From NCBI GenBank assembly GCA_963576565.1, contig OY755040.1, positions 83,051,321-83,115,320 on the forward strand: DNA of 64,000 nucleotides, in the 5' to 3' direction. Under the pieces are notes generated by a model. It had not been told where the DNA came from, ran no database searches, and saw nothing but the letters and a program-made list of their open reading frames with translations. Source of the stretch: Aspidapion aeneum (taxonomy: Eukaryota; Arthropoda; Insecta; Coleoptera; Brentidae). Below are positions 10,786 to 22,495 of this stretch, one piece after another. The translations under genes and the position numbers were made by a program. The stretch's first letter is position 1; every line of letters begins with the position of its first letter.

Positions 10786-11397
10786 CCGGGTGGGCCAAAA
10801 AAACCGGACAATTTTTTTTTCATTATAACTTTTGAACTATACCATCGATTTTAATGGGACAAACTGCGCTTGACAGAGAATTAATCAGAGTTTTGAACAA
10901 ATATATTTTTTGTCCGCCATCTGAAAATCCAAGATGGCGGACGAAATTAAATTGTACCCTTCAAAGATGCTCGTTTATTCTTGTGTTGCGAACATGTTTT
11001 AATTATTTATTTAAATCCGTAGCAAAGCTGAGTTCTTGCCACGCACAATAAAGTGCGAATCAGCAAAATCGGTTCAATGGTTCTAAAAAAATATAGTTTT
11101 GTTTCTACCATTGTTTTGCATATTATACGATTGACTTGCCACTTATGTGTGCATGTATTTCCTCATAAATTCATTAGTACTAAACCGATTTTGATGAAAT
11201 AAAAAACATCTTGGTGAGAATTGATTGCTTTTCAAAGGTCATGATTAAAATTTACCGCCAGATTAAAATTTAAGATGGCGGACAGAATCATACTTGATTC
11301 TAGTATAGAGAATAACGGCTTAATAAAGCAAAAATGTGGCTATTAGGTATACAAGCATAAAATTTGGTACACTAGTTCTTAGGACAATTTTAAGCAA
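10786..11397. repeat. Left arm of the inverted-repeat transposon, outer block
   Basis: Noncoding. It carries repeated blocks with CCGCCATCTTAAATTT-type and ACCGATTTTGATGAAAT-type sequence that recur inverted at 46208-46803 and 42790-43650. LINE-A has inserted at the inner end; its (TAAAA)n tail begins at about 11397. Confidence 0.75.
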
Positions 11398-11557
11398 TTT
11401 TATTTTATTTTATTTTATTTACGCCACTTAACAGGAGTTAACCCAATTACAAAGTGGGGAAGAATACAGTGATTAACAATAACAGAAACTAAGGATAAAA
11501 TGAAGTACAAAATAAAAGAAATTTATTACATCTACACTGAGTGAGCAGAAATAAAAA

Positions 11558-14480
11558 TTATAAAAATCGTATATTTTTTAAAGTAGAGATACTGCAATTA
11601 AATATGTCACATCTGTCGCAAGTTTGATTGCACGTGTTACAAGCCCGAATTATTGGATAATTTTTGCAAATATTGGTGCGCTGGTAAGGAAGATAAAACG
11701 GAACAGTAGTGCGTGCTGATGTTCTGGGTACTAAAAAATTAATCTTATGCAATAATTCCTGGGAGTCGATTTTATTATGTATTAATTTGAAAATGAATTG
11801 CAACTCTGCCAACTTGCGCCGGTCCTCCAACGAAGATATACTGAACCTTTCACAAAGGACCTGGTTCAGAATACCAATTTCGGGATACACACCATCAAGC
11901 TTAAAAACAAGGTACTTCAGAAACTTACGTTGAATTTTTTCAATAGTATTAATGTGAGTATCATAATACGGAGACCATACTATGCATGAGTATTCCAATT
12001 TAGATCTGACATAAGCAAAATAGAGTAATTTTATTCTAGAAATATTTTCTAGGTACTGAGAATTCCGTATAATGAACCCAAGCATTCGGTAGCTTTTCTT
12101 TACAACATCCTGGATGTGGGGAACAAATGATAGAGCACTATCGAATGTTACTCCGAGATCTTTAAATTCCAGACTCCTGGGTATTACGGTTGTATCAATG
12201 GAGTAATTGAATTGAATTACCTGTTTTCTAAGGGTGAAAGACACTACATTGCATTTAGATGGATTGAGAGGGAGAGAGTTATCAAGACACCAAGTATATA
12301 CCTTATTTAGAGCAGCTTGAAGTTTTTCACAATCAGCAATGTTATTTATTCTACAGATAAGTTTTAAGTCATCAGCGTACAATAGGCAAATAACTTCTAT
12401 GTCCTGAACTATGCTATTTATAAAAGCTATAAAGAAGAGAGGACCCAGTATAGAGCCTTGAGGAACTCCGGAAGTAGCATTGATCGTAGAAGAGGTTTGT
12501 CCATAGCATTCTACATATTGAAGCCTTTCAGTTAAGTATGAATAAAGAAACTTAGATAAATCATCAGAGATGCCAAAGGTTACAAGTGTACGGAGAAGAA
12601 TACTATGGTCTAGTCTGTCAAAGGCCTTAGAAAAATCGGTGTAAATAACATCAATCTGAGCACCCGCATCCAAGGATTCAGCTATTAGGTGTGTAACAGT
12701 AATTAAATTGGTTGTGGTAGATTTGCGTTTCATGAAGCCGTGTTGACAGGAATCTATTTGACTGCTCAGGGGAAAGTAAAGCGATGTATGGAGAACGCGT
12801 TCAAAACATTTGGAAAAATTGTTTATTATGGTAATTGGCCGATAATTTACAATTCGATCTTTTTCTTGTTTTTTATGGACAGGTATAATTTTAGAATTTT
12901 TCCAAGTATCAGGAAATGTGCAGAATTTTAAAGATAAGTTAAAAAGAACAGTTAAGGGGTAAGCAAAGACGTATGCACAATCTTTCAGTAAAAATGCAGG
13001 AATTTTGTCGGGACCGACAATGGCCTTGGGTTTCATGGTCTTTAGTGCTTGCAATACCTCAGATTCATTGAAGCTTTTAAGTGAAATGAAATTTGAGTTA
13101 AGGTTAGAATAAATATTATTTTGTACTGAGGTACGCTGCTGAGATGGTGTATATGAACTCTGAAAGTAATCAGCAAATGCGCTGGGGATCCGTCGTACTC
13201 TCTTCATTGTGATCTGTCATGCACTGCGGCAGACCATTATTCGACTGCAATGATTGTATTAGGCGCCAGAAATTTCCAGGTTGAGTTGTCAGGTTCGCTT
13301 TAAGTCTAGCGCAATACTCGCGGTATGATGTTTCTGTATCGCGTTTTATTTTATTACGAAGTTCTCGAAATTTAAGTAAATCATTATCGCTGCGACTTTT
13401 TTTGTGTTTTTGAAAGTATTTATGTTTTTGTTTAATCGACCGTATGATGAGGGAAGTAAACCAGGGAGGATATTTTCTACGCCGCTTAGATGTTTTTGGC
13501 ACGTGGGTGTCTAGACAGGAGTATAATTTGTAATAAAATAATTCGACAGCCTCATTGACGTTATCAACCGTTTCCAAAACACGCCAGTCAATCTCAGCTA
13601 AGCTCGCGTATAGATTTCTCAGGTCAGATCTCTTGAAATTATAAAAGATGTCATTAATTTTGAGTTTGCTCAACTTTTTGTCACCGGCCATTTTATAGTC
13701 AATTAATAAAGAAGGATGGCACCTGTCCTCGTTTAGCAGGATGTCATGACATCTCTGCACGGAAGTGAGGTTTGAGGAAGATGTTAATACTAGATCAAGC
13801 AGTCGATTATCAGAATTTTTGACAGTATTAATTTGATGCCAATCAAGAAAATTAATAAAATTCAGCAAGTGAGTTAACCTACTGTTGGGAGGAGGATCCC
13901 TCTCCATGTAGGTTACGTATTCAGGGTAATTAAAATCTCCGAGAAAGACTACTTTAGCACTATATAGGAAATTCAGGGATGACAGATATTCAAAAAGTTG
14001 TTCATATATGTATGAGATTTTGCCTGGCGGAATATATACAAGGAAAATATAAAGAGATAGTTTGTTCGAGAAAGATACTTTGATTCCAGCTATGTCTATT
14101 GTGTCACGGATTGATACAGGCAATTCAATTTCCAGGTTGGTTGTCTGTAGATTTTCCCTTACAGCCAACAAAACACCACCCCCCAAGTTTTGTTCTACTT
14201 CATCGTAGTTTCTGTCAGATCTAAAGATGCAATACCCCGAATGAAAAAGTTCTGTGTCGTGAATACCCGGGTACAACCAAGGCTCAGTCAACGCTATCAT
14301 ATCAAATTCACAGGCGAGTGTGGAATTAAAAATAGTTTTTGTTTTTGTCCTTAGCCCGCGTACGTTTTGATAATAAATTGAAAGGATATCACAGCGCCTA
14401 CCAGACTCAGTCGACTGTAGTGAAATATTGTGGGGATCAACAGTAAACTCAGCTAAGGAGGGGGCTAGCGTGGTTGGCTG
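11558..14480 (-). pseudogene. LINE-A ORF2: endonuclease and reverse transcriptase
   Basis: The frame follows directly from the TAG that ends ORF1. The endonuclease shows SIYYQNVRGLRTKTKT, ALTEPWLYPGIHD, VVFLGDFNYPEYV and a LLDLVLTSSS region (about 14400-13780). A linker rich in basic residues follows (RRRKYPPWF). A frameshift near 13190 leads into the RT (13207-11558), with IPVHKKQEKDRIVNYRPITI, motif A IYTDFSKAFDRLDHSILL, SGVPQGSILGPLFFIAFINS, catalytic LLYADDLKLI and a thumb with LEFKDLGVTFD. The C-terminal end has a Cys cluster (CNTCNQTCDRCDIFNC) like the zinc-binding tail of many LINE ORF2 proteins. ORF2 would nick target DNA and prime reverse transcription there. All RT catalytic residues are intact. 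The first Met in the open frame is at 14300, inside the endonuclease, so initiation is likely upstream or by readthrough. Confidence 0.9.
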
Positions 14481-14483
14481 CTA
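14475..14483 (-). promoter_or_regulatory. Possible stop-codon readthrough signal between ORF1 and ORF2
   Basis: On the minus strand the junction is ACC ATG TAG CAG CCA ACC. ORF1 and ORF2 are in the same frame with only this TAG between them. The stop and its two following codons fit UAG-CAR-YYA, the leaky context known from tobamovirus-type readthrough. No alternative overlapping start codon for ORF2 is visible at the junction. The alternative is that the TAG is a chance nonsense mutation in an ancestral fused ORF. Confidence 0.4.
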
Positions 14484-15554
14484 CATGGTGGACCCAAAAA
14501 TTTCCGACTTGTATTTTTGGTTTGCCTGTTTATAAGCGTAACAAGCATTATAATTCCAGCAAGCATGATTTATTTCGATGTTTAGGTCGAATTTGGTTTT
14601 AAGATGCTTACAATTGACGCAGCATTTATTGGCAGAGTTGTCACACGCGTTTACCAAGTGTGGCCCAGCGCAGAGGGGGCAGGTGGGGTCTTTTTGACAA
14701 TATTTTTTTGAGTGGCCAAAGTTGTTGCAGTTGAAACAGCGTGATAAAGAAGTTGAATCATAAACGGTACAATAATCAAGACCAACTACAAGGCGTTTTT
14801 TATCAGTTAATTTATTGTGTGTGGAAAATGCTCGCGTTATTTTTGGTTGGCCAGACTTTTAGAATATTTATATCTGCTGAGTTATTAAAGAAAAAATTTT
14901 GAGTTTTTAGGTGTCGTAATAGTACGTCTTTGTCGTACTCGGCTGAGAGACCAACAATCTTGACCATCGGCGATACGGATTTTGATTCCCGAACCTCGTA
15001 ATCGTCTGCTAAGTTTTGGCTAAAAAGATCTTTCATGCGTTGGGCATCATTGTGGTTGGTGGACAGTACGATGCCTCCGTTGGAAATATGCTTTACACGA
15101 TTGATTTCGATTTTTTCTTGGTCTGGCTTGATTTTATGGAGAATATCGCTCTTTGTTTGCGTATTGTTCTGATTTGTAACTTTCGGTTTGATGATAATAT
15201 TAGAACGAAATTGATTCTTAAGAACGTCAGAATACCTGGGTTCGCTGAATGTTCGAGACTGACATCCTGGAGCTTTTGATCGATTTTTGTAAATAATTCC
15301 TCTACAATTGATTGTTTCACCGAGTTGAGTTGTGCTTCAATACGTCCTTCCAAGTTAGCTGTAAAAGTTTCGGCAGGTAGGTTACGGCACGTGGGACATT
15401 TCCAAGTTAGCCCTGGTACACTCTGTATTACTGCTACTGAATCGTTTGGTATACGCAAACAATCTGCGTGATACTTTCTCTTGCAAACCCCTTCGCAAGA
15501 GAGAGATGGCTTGCGTGTTGACGTGTCGCAAACACCACAGCTGCGAGATGACAT
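14481..15554 (-). pseudogene. LINE-A ORF1: PHD-like finger and zinc knuckles
   Basis: The start ATG at 15554 (MSSRSCGVCDTSTRK) opens a Cys4-His-Cys3 PHD-like finger: CGVC, CEGVCKRKYHADC, WKCPTC. A probable coiled segment follows (EGRIEAQLNSVKQSIVEELF). A frameshift near 15040 leads into EVRESKSVSPMVKIVGL (an RRM-like or chaperone region) and then three Cys motifs: CFNCNNFGHSKKYC, CPLCAGPHLVNAC and CVNCKHLKTKFDLNINHAC. The protein ends SEIFGSTM-stop at 14481. ORF1 proteins of this class bind the element RNA. The stop is a TAG in the same frame as ORF2. Confidence 0.75.
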
Positions 15555-15699
15555 CGCGGAATTTTATGGCGGGAATTTCATCAAAGGGCCAATTTACAGT
15601 ATTGTGGAACAGCTACAGTAATTTTTTCAACTCACCAATGTGCTAGACCATCTGAGGGTATGGTTCTCAGAGAATCACAATTATCAAGCCAATAAATCA

Positions 15700-16409
15700 C
15701 TAAAAATGCGATACTTTAGGAGGAGTGAAGTGCAACACGTGCACTTGGGTCGACGTGCATAATATGTATTTGAGTCGAGTCCCCAAAAAATTCCTCCATA
15801 GGGTGGGGTGTTTCTGCCATTTTTTCAAAATGGCCGATTTCATTTTTTAAAATATCCTAAACTTACTTATTTTTTACAAAAAACCCATTGGAAATATTGT
15901 TTGACTTTAAATAAAACTTTTAACCCAATAGAAAATGGCGTCTGACGACTATAGTAGTTCTTTTTCAAGATGGCGGCCAACTTACATAAAAATCTAAACC
16001 AGGCACCCAACCATAACTTGTGATACCTCGATTTTGACTAATTTTGGGTCGAGATATCCATTTCTTGTGATAAAAATATCACACATGTTTCCATTTTGCT
16101 TTTGGGCACCATTTTTTCAATATGGCGATCCTAAATTTGACACATTTTTGAACTTATAGCTTATGGTATATCGTTTTATAGGTATTTCGACTTCCCAAAT
16201 CCAATTTTGACAACAAAACAAACGTAGGAGCTTCCATTTTTATTTTGGAGGCCATTTTAAATATGGCGGCTTTCAATGTACAATATACTTAAAACTATAC
16301 TATATAATATAACAATTTAAACCAATTTTGGTAACAAATAATACTAAAAGTTACTTTCTTTTGTATGTTGGAGTTATTTTTAGCTTTAAATTGCTTTATT
16401 CTTGCAGCT
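15700..16409. repeat. Left arm of the inverted-repeat transposon, inner block
   Basis: Noncoding. From 15835 it is the inverted counterpart of 42780-42408 and then 35784-35568, including CCATAACTTGTGATACCTCG and GGAGGCCATTTTAAATATGG. Several AAGATGGCGG-type words occur. It ends in TATTCTTGCAGCT, the target duplication of LINE-B. Confidence 0.75.
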
Positions 16410-16410
16410 C

Positions 16411-18346
16411 AATAATCAATCATTGATTATGCTATAGGTGGACAACACTCGGAACTAAAGTGGTATGATGTGCGCACACTTCGTGGTGTTACCTGTGGAT
16501 CTGACCACCATCTGGTAAAAGCAAAAATATTATTCCCTGTAAGAAAAACAAATAAGGACGAAAGTACTAGATAAAATGAAAATCTAGAATGCATCGAAGA
16601 CAACCAAAAATACAACTTTAGAAGTCTAGAAATCGAAAGTACTCTTGTATCAGAACCGATTAGATGAACAATTAATAAACACAGATCACTCATTTGAAGA
16701 GATATATACAAACATAGTAAAAAGCTTGAAGGAAGCAAGCAAAGAAGCTGTTGGATACCAAGATAATAGAAATAAAATAAGATGTGGTGGACGGAAGAAA
16801 TACAGGAAACGGTCAAGGAGAAAAAACGCACATACTTGAAATGGCTCAGTACTAAAGAGCAAAGAGACCTAGAAATCTACAGGCATACCAGAAGACAGTT
16901 AAGAAATTTGATACGCACAGAAAAGAATGAAATGTTCGAGCGCCAATGCCACGATATAAATAATCACGTAGAAGGTAGGCAGAGTTCTGAAGTATGGAAA
17001 TTCATTTCTACAGTAAAAAACCCAACAAAAGAAAAAGTAAACATCCAGATCATCAAACCAGAACAATGGACAGAACACTATAAGGGACTGCTGCAGGAGA
17101 GGAGACCCGAATATCTGGCAGCCTCTCCGAGGAGAGACGTAGAAGTACATGGAGAGGAAGTAATCATCGAAAAAAAAATGATAAGGAATAGTATTAAAAA
17201 GCTTAAATCCGGAAAAGCTAGCGGACCTGGGGGAATATATGCTGAAATGCTCAAATATGGATCAGAGAAACTAATCGAAAATCTCACATATATTATCAAT
17301 CAATGCATAAACGGATATCCAGTACCTGATTGGAAAATTGCATTTATATCCTCAATACATAAAAAAGGAAATAAGCTGGATTGCAGCAATTACAGAGGAA
17401 TTTCAGTAACCAGTACTCTAAGTAGATTGTACGGTAGGATTCTTAGAGATCTAATAGAGAATGATTTTTCATGAACAAGAAGAAGAAGAGCAAAGTGGGT
17501 TTCGTGCAGGCAGATCTTGTAGCAATAATGTTTTTTGTCTTAAACAAGTAATTGAGAAAAGGAGCGCCAAAAATATAGAGACTCATGTTACCTTTGTGGA
17601 CCTACAAAAAGCATATGATACCGTTCCAGTAGAAAAATTATGGACAGTGTTAGAGCAGACTAATATCAATCATACATACATAAAAGCGATAAAAGAACTA
17701 TACAAAGGGTCAAAATCTAAAATTAAAATTGGAAATCGACTTTCAAAAGAATTCCTGGTAACCAAAGGCTTAAGACAGGGATGTTGTATCTCTTCAACTC
17801 TTTTTAAAATATATATCGCAGTAGCTCTAAAAAACTGGAATCGCAAAGTACACGACATGGGAATACAACTTATCGACCTATTTACCATATACACACTACA
17901 GTTTGCTGACGACCAAGTAATTGTAGTATATGATGAGAAAGTTAACGGAAGAATACCAAAAGTGGGGGTTAACAGTAAACGTGGACAAGACACAGTACTT
18001 ATGTATTGGAAACGAATCAAGTGAATTAGAACTAGAAAATGGACAAACAATATCTCCATGTAATGAGTATGTATACTTGGGTGTCACATTTGATAAGATG
18101 GGAACAGACTGTAAGGAACTGGAAAAAAGAATAGTTAAAGCAAAAAAGGTTATTGGTTGTCTTAACAGTATTTTGTGGAGCAGAGAGATAAAAAAGAATG
18201 TAAAATTTAACATATATGAAACAATGGTGAAAAGCACGCTGTTGTATGGAATAGAGACTTGTCGCGTACCAGAAAAATACAAAGCAAAAATGGAAAGTGT
18301 CGAAATGGATGCAATAAGAAGATCAATGAGAATATCTAGAACAGAT
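16411..18346 (+). pseudogene. LINE-B endonuclease end and reverse transcriptase
   Basis: Sequence opens in the last part of an AP-like endonuclease (DVRTLRGVTCGSDHHLVKAK; SDHH is the catalytic end motif), then a basic linker (WWTEEIQETVKEKKRTYLKW). The RT starts near 17190 with KLKSGKASGPGGIYAEML and continues FISSIHKKGNKLDCSNYRGI, a frameshift near 17470, GFRAGRSCSNNVF, motif A FVDLQKAYDTVPVEKLW, GLRQGCCISSTLFKIYI and catalytic FADDQ. Another frameshift occurs near 17935, after which the thumb region has NEYVYLGVTFDKMG. The coding sequence is cut at AGAACAGAT (18346) by the gypsy LTR. Three or more frameshifts mean this copy is dead. Confidence 0.88.
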
Positions 18347-21300
18347 TGTGACGTTTATTTTATTGGCTTATTTTTTCCTGCTAATGATTGTTAAAGTAAT
18401 AAAGCATAGTGAATGAACATTCTAAGATAAGTTAGAACTGATTTAAATGCACAAGCTGATCTAATAGTATTTTCTAGAACCAACAGATCAAATTTTCTGT
18501 AAATTGGGGAACTAAATATTTCCGAACTAAAAATCCTTCATGTTTCAGTTATTTGCTAAAACCGGGTTCAGTCTATGAATAATGTCGCAACACCAAAGTC
18601 CACCTTTGAAGGCCGCCAGCTTTTAAACAGCGGGAAGGGAGTGAGTTAGATTTTTGTAGGCGCCACGTAATTTCATCAAAGTAGCTGTTGTTATAGATGA
18701 CAATGCTGACTGTCTAAATTACGAAAAACAATCAGGCTTTGCGAAAGACAGAATAGTGTATTCATATACCGGAAATCCCAATGAGTTAGAAATAAAACTG
18801 TTGTTTGAAGTCACGTAATATATTTAAAAGACACAAGAAAAGTACAACGTCCAGTGTTTGAGCGCATCAAGTTAGCCGCAATAATGCTCATAGCGCAATT
18901 ATGTATAAGGCGAATTCTATTCAAATTAATCTTAAACCGAAGCTTAAACTAAAATGGCGCACTTTTACTATAAAAATATGTAGGCGCTAATATTAATACG
19001 AATAAACGCTAAGTAATTTTCCTTTTATAAAGAGTGGTCATATTTATTTTTTAAAACCTAAACAAATCTTAGAAGCCTTCTTTAATTTTAGATTTTTAAC
19101 GGCAAACGCACTTTATTTTTATTTATATATGCAGCGCGACATTTTTTTAACTTAGGCTAAACTTAGCTGTCGTAGTATTGGCAACCCAAAACTGGAACCA
19201 ATCAGTGTGCGAAGAACTGGCGGGGTACTTCTATTGTGTAAGAAGGTTGCCATCGAGAAAAAGAACTTCAAAACTCCAAACGAATAGATCACGCTTTAAC
19301 AAGATGATAGGTGAGAACCTAACAGCAAACATCTTCATGTGGGAAATCTTTTTTACTTTGGTTTAAAGGTGAACGTAACAGAAAAAAAACCCTAAAAAGA
19401 AAACAATGTCTCAGCTTTCTGTATTTGAAACCCCATTTCGAATTTATTACTTCCAAAATATTTTATTATTTCTTTCCACTATCATTATGGTAATAAAGGA
19501 ATGAACAAAAGCAGAATATATCCATAAATATATAAAGAAAACATAAGAAATTTAAATATTTCTTTTAATTTTGAGGCACCCTTAAGTATCCCCTTAAGTT
19601 GCCCCTACATATCTCCAAAACTGTACAAGTGTTTCTCAGTAACCCCTTAAGTGTTTACTTAAGTGTCAGTGCAAACGACCATAAGCTAATACTAAAGTCT
19701 TAAGTTCCACTTAAATATTGATAATGATTCCTAACTCTCATTCAATAACGTATCAGTCCAATAACCAAAAGGAATCAAATAAATAACTATTTTATTTGAG
19801 AGAAAATAATTAATAATTTACAATGCCTTACGTTATACTTAAGTAATGGCCATAACTATGACTACCAATTTGAAAATCAAATAATTAAAACCAATTATAT
19901 TAATAATTTAAAAATATTTTAGAAAAATAAATTTACATTTTAAGTTACGCTAAAGCCCCATACAAATTAAGTTACACTTAAGTACTGGCCTTAAATTAAG
20001 CCACCAATTTTTGTACTTAATAAAATTATATAAAAAAAATACTTCTAGTAGGTATGACTTCCCTTTTTTTTGAATAATTTAATAATTTGGTTCATATTCC
20101 TATTTTTAGCTGCTAATTATTTATTTTATTTCTTTGGTTTTGTTGTATTTTAAGAATCACAATTTATTTGTAACCCTTTATTTATTCATGTATTATTTCT
20201 GTATGTATTTTAAGAAAAGAATAAATAAATAAATGTTGTCCATTACTTTAAAACCCCCAAACTATATCTTGTTTTGGCTGTTCACTATAAAGGAAAACTA
20301 ACAAATGATAAAGGAGTTCGTTAAAAAAGAATACTAATTGTTACAATATTAGCAAGTGTGAACATTGTCAGAAAATTAGGGAATGTCAAACTATGCCTTA
20401 AAAAGAATAACAAAATAAAATACTTTCTAATTCATCTACAAGTAAAAGAATTTACCGAGTGAGCCCATTAACCAAAATAGGTTGTCTAGGTTTTTGGCTG
20501 ACCGTACAGTCTCTATCAAATGTTTTCATAGTCAACCGAGCAATTTTGAATGAGTTCATGCTCTTCGGTTTTCCAAAATACAAAAAAAAAACATTTATTT
20601 GTGTCGAGTACCTATTTGACTAATGTTCTATTAAAAGAAAACTTGGCAACATTCTATTTTTATGGTTAGACAAAAATCCCTGCCGAAGAAAAATATAAAG
20701 AAAAATACTATATGAAAGCCAAATAATATGAAACTATATATTTATCACAAAGGCACTATATGAGAGCCAAGTAAGATTAAACTATATATAATCTATATTT
20801 ATATTTACCTCTGGGGACCACAGACAAGCAAGCCTCAATATCTATGAGCTTGGTACCCAAGAGCAACACGAAGTCCACAAGAGGGTTTTTGAATAATTCC
20901 AGGTTGTTGGAAATTGTAGTTTCTAGTTTTCAGCCAGACTCATGTGTTGAGGTATCTAATAAAGCGCATTAAGCGTGCAAGGGACCTCACAAACCCAGAA
21001 CGATTTCTTCAAAGCACAACAAGTCCCTTTGCGATAGGAAAATCTGGTAGATCCTCAGACTAGAGGCAATTTTTCCGCCTGAAAAATTGAGTTTCCCAGG
21101 AATTTTCCCCAGAACACCTTTACACTTGTGTGAGTCAGAGCTGAACTGTCCAACTGCGACGCATTACAGCGCAGGGACGCCGACTTTCCCAGCGTCCGTT
21201 GGATCCCATTGGTGGAACACATCACGCCACTGATGTGGAGCTTTGTCATTGGCCAGCCTAGTATGTCGTCATTACCAATTTTACGCTTTTAGGAAAAACG

Positions 21301-22000
21301 CTTTAATGAGAAAAGGCCTAATTTACTTGTCATTTATCACTACCGTCACTGTCTTGCGCATCAACTGATGACCAACAAACAAAAATCAAAACAAACCAGC
21401 TAGTGGTTGCTTCACAATTTTGGTCAAGATAGCCTCAAACAGCTAACTTCTCGGATATTTACAACACCGATGCCAGCTTGTCTTTAATATCTTCAAACGC
21501 AACGTAAGTGACGGCAACAATATCTAAGAGGATTAACCATAAATAACAACCCTTATCAATAAATTAATCTAATATATACAATACTTTTCAGAATCGAAAT
21601 ACTATACTACATTATTTGTTACAATCGGAATAAAAGATACAAATCAAGTTATAAATTCAAAAACATCTCCTGTTAATGTATCCGGCAACACTGTAGACTA
21701 GAATCATAATAAACGAACTGCGCATGTTTCTTCTGGCGCCTTTTTGGTCTTAAATTCGAACCAAACCTATGGCATAAGAAACTAACCATTTTGGACTACC
21801 TAAAAACCTATATTTTCCTTCATAAAACCCTCAGTAACTTTTATAAAATTAAAGCAAAGTGCGAAAATTTTTGACAAGGAGTCAGCTGACTTTCGTAATC
21901 AAAACAAGGTGCCATCTCTACGTATCTTCTGGGCTGTGATCGCGCCTGAAATTGGCCAAAAGATTCTGTGGTTCGGGCCACTGATCAACAAATAAACAAC
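18347..22000 (-). repeat. 3' LTR (truncated) of the long-LTR gypsy element
   Basis: Direct copy of 29949-33758. It begins TGTGACGTTTATTTTATTGG on the plus strand and lacks the part matching 33759-34370. Compared with the other copy it lacks about 40 bp near 18965 and about 150 bp near 21355. It has no recognised gene, although an open frame near 19178-19366 (plus) and another near 21055-21249 (minus) recur in both LTRs. Confidence 0.85.
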
Positions 22001-22060
22001 ATTGTTAAAGGAGAAGAAACGAAAAGTCCTGCTTACTTCACAAATATTTTATTGTCTAAT

Positions 22061-22100
22061 CACGACGCGTTTCGGTTTTAAAAAAACCATTATCAAGTGG
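22061..22100 (-). ncRNA. Hammerhead-ribozyme-like motif at the Penelope end
   Basis: Minus-strand CACTTGATAATGGTTTTTTT continues AAAACCGAAACGCGTCGTG. The fold would be stem I CAC/GUG, a GGUUUU/AAAACC stem II, the GAAA box and a very short stem III before GUC. This is the minimal hammerhead layout known in Penelope-like elements. Two core bases differ from CUGAUGA (C to U at position 3, G to A at position 8), so self-cleavage is doubtful. Confidence 0.55.
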
Positions 22101-22495
22101 TCTGGTCTGTAAGAATAATGAAAAAATATAATTAAATTATAATATTTAAAATAAAATATGCTAAAAAATACTTACAGACAGTTAAGAATCATCTTTGAAA
22201 CAAATGAAAAACTGGAACACACAAAAATAAAAAAATTAAAAACATTTAAAACAGTCTAAAACAACATACAGATTAAAAATCAGTCAAACGGGCATAAACA
22301 CGTAATTTTAATAAAATACAATTAATTGACAAATAAGATATAGGTTAAAATAATAAATAATAAATAATATAAACAAAACCCAGATATCCGAAACAGGTAC
22401 AAAAGCGACATCTAACATAAAATAAATAATGTAATAAATGATCAGAAACAATTTAAAATTGACAAAATCAATAAATAAAAGCAGACAAAGAAATC

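Larger units (their letters stand above)
11397..15700 (-). mobile_element. LINE-A, near full-length Jockey/CR1-like non-LTR retrotransposon
   Basis: On the minus strand the order is ORF1 (PHD-like finger, coiled region, zinc knuckles), then ORF2 (AP-like endonuclease, RT), then a short 3' UTR and a (TAAAA)n tail at about 11397-11425. It interrupts the left arm: arm sequence stops at about 11397 and resumes after about 15700, as the uninterrupted right arm at 42780 shows. The exact 5' edge (between 15650 and 15720) and the target duplication could not be fixed. Two frameshifts are evident, so it is probably inactive, but it is the best preserved LINE in the window. Confidence 0.85.

Noticed and set aside
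16427..16831. Long minus-strand open frames opposite LINE-B (also 17670-18282).
   Set aside because: They are the complement of the RT and endonuclease coding sequence, with hydrophobic low-complexity translations; shadows of LINE-B.
19178..19366. A small ORF (MATQNWNQSVCEELAGYF) in both gypsy LTRs.
   Set aside because: It is antisense to the element, and the two copies differ in length and ending, so a protein-coding role is not supported; kept only as a note under the LTRs.
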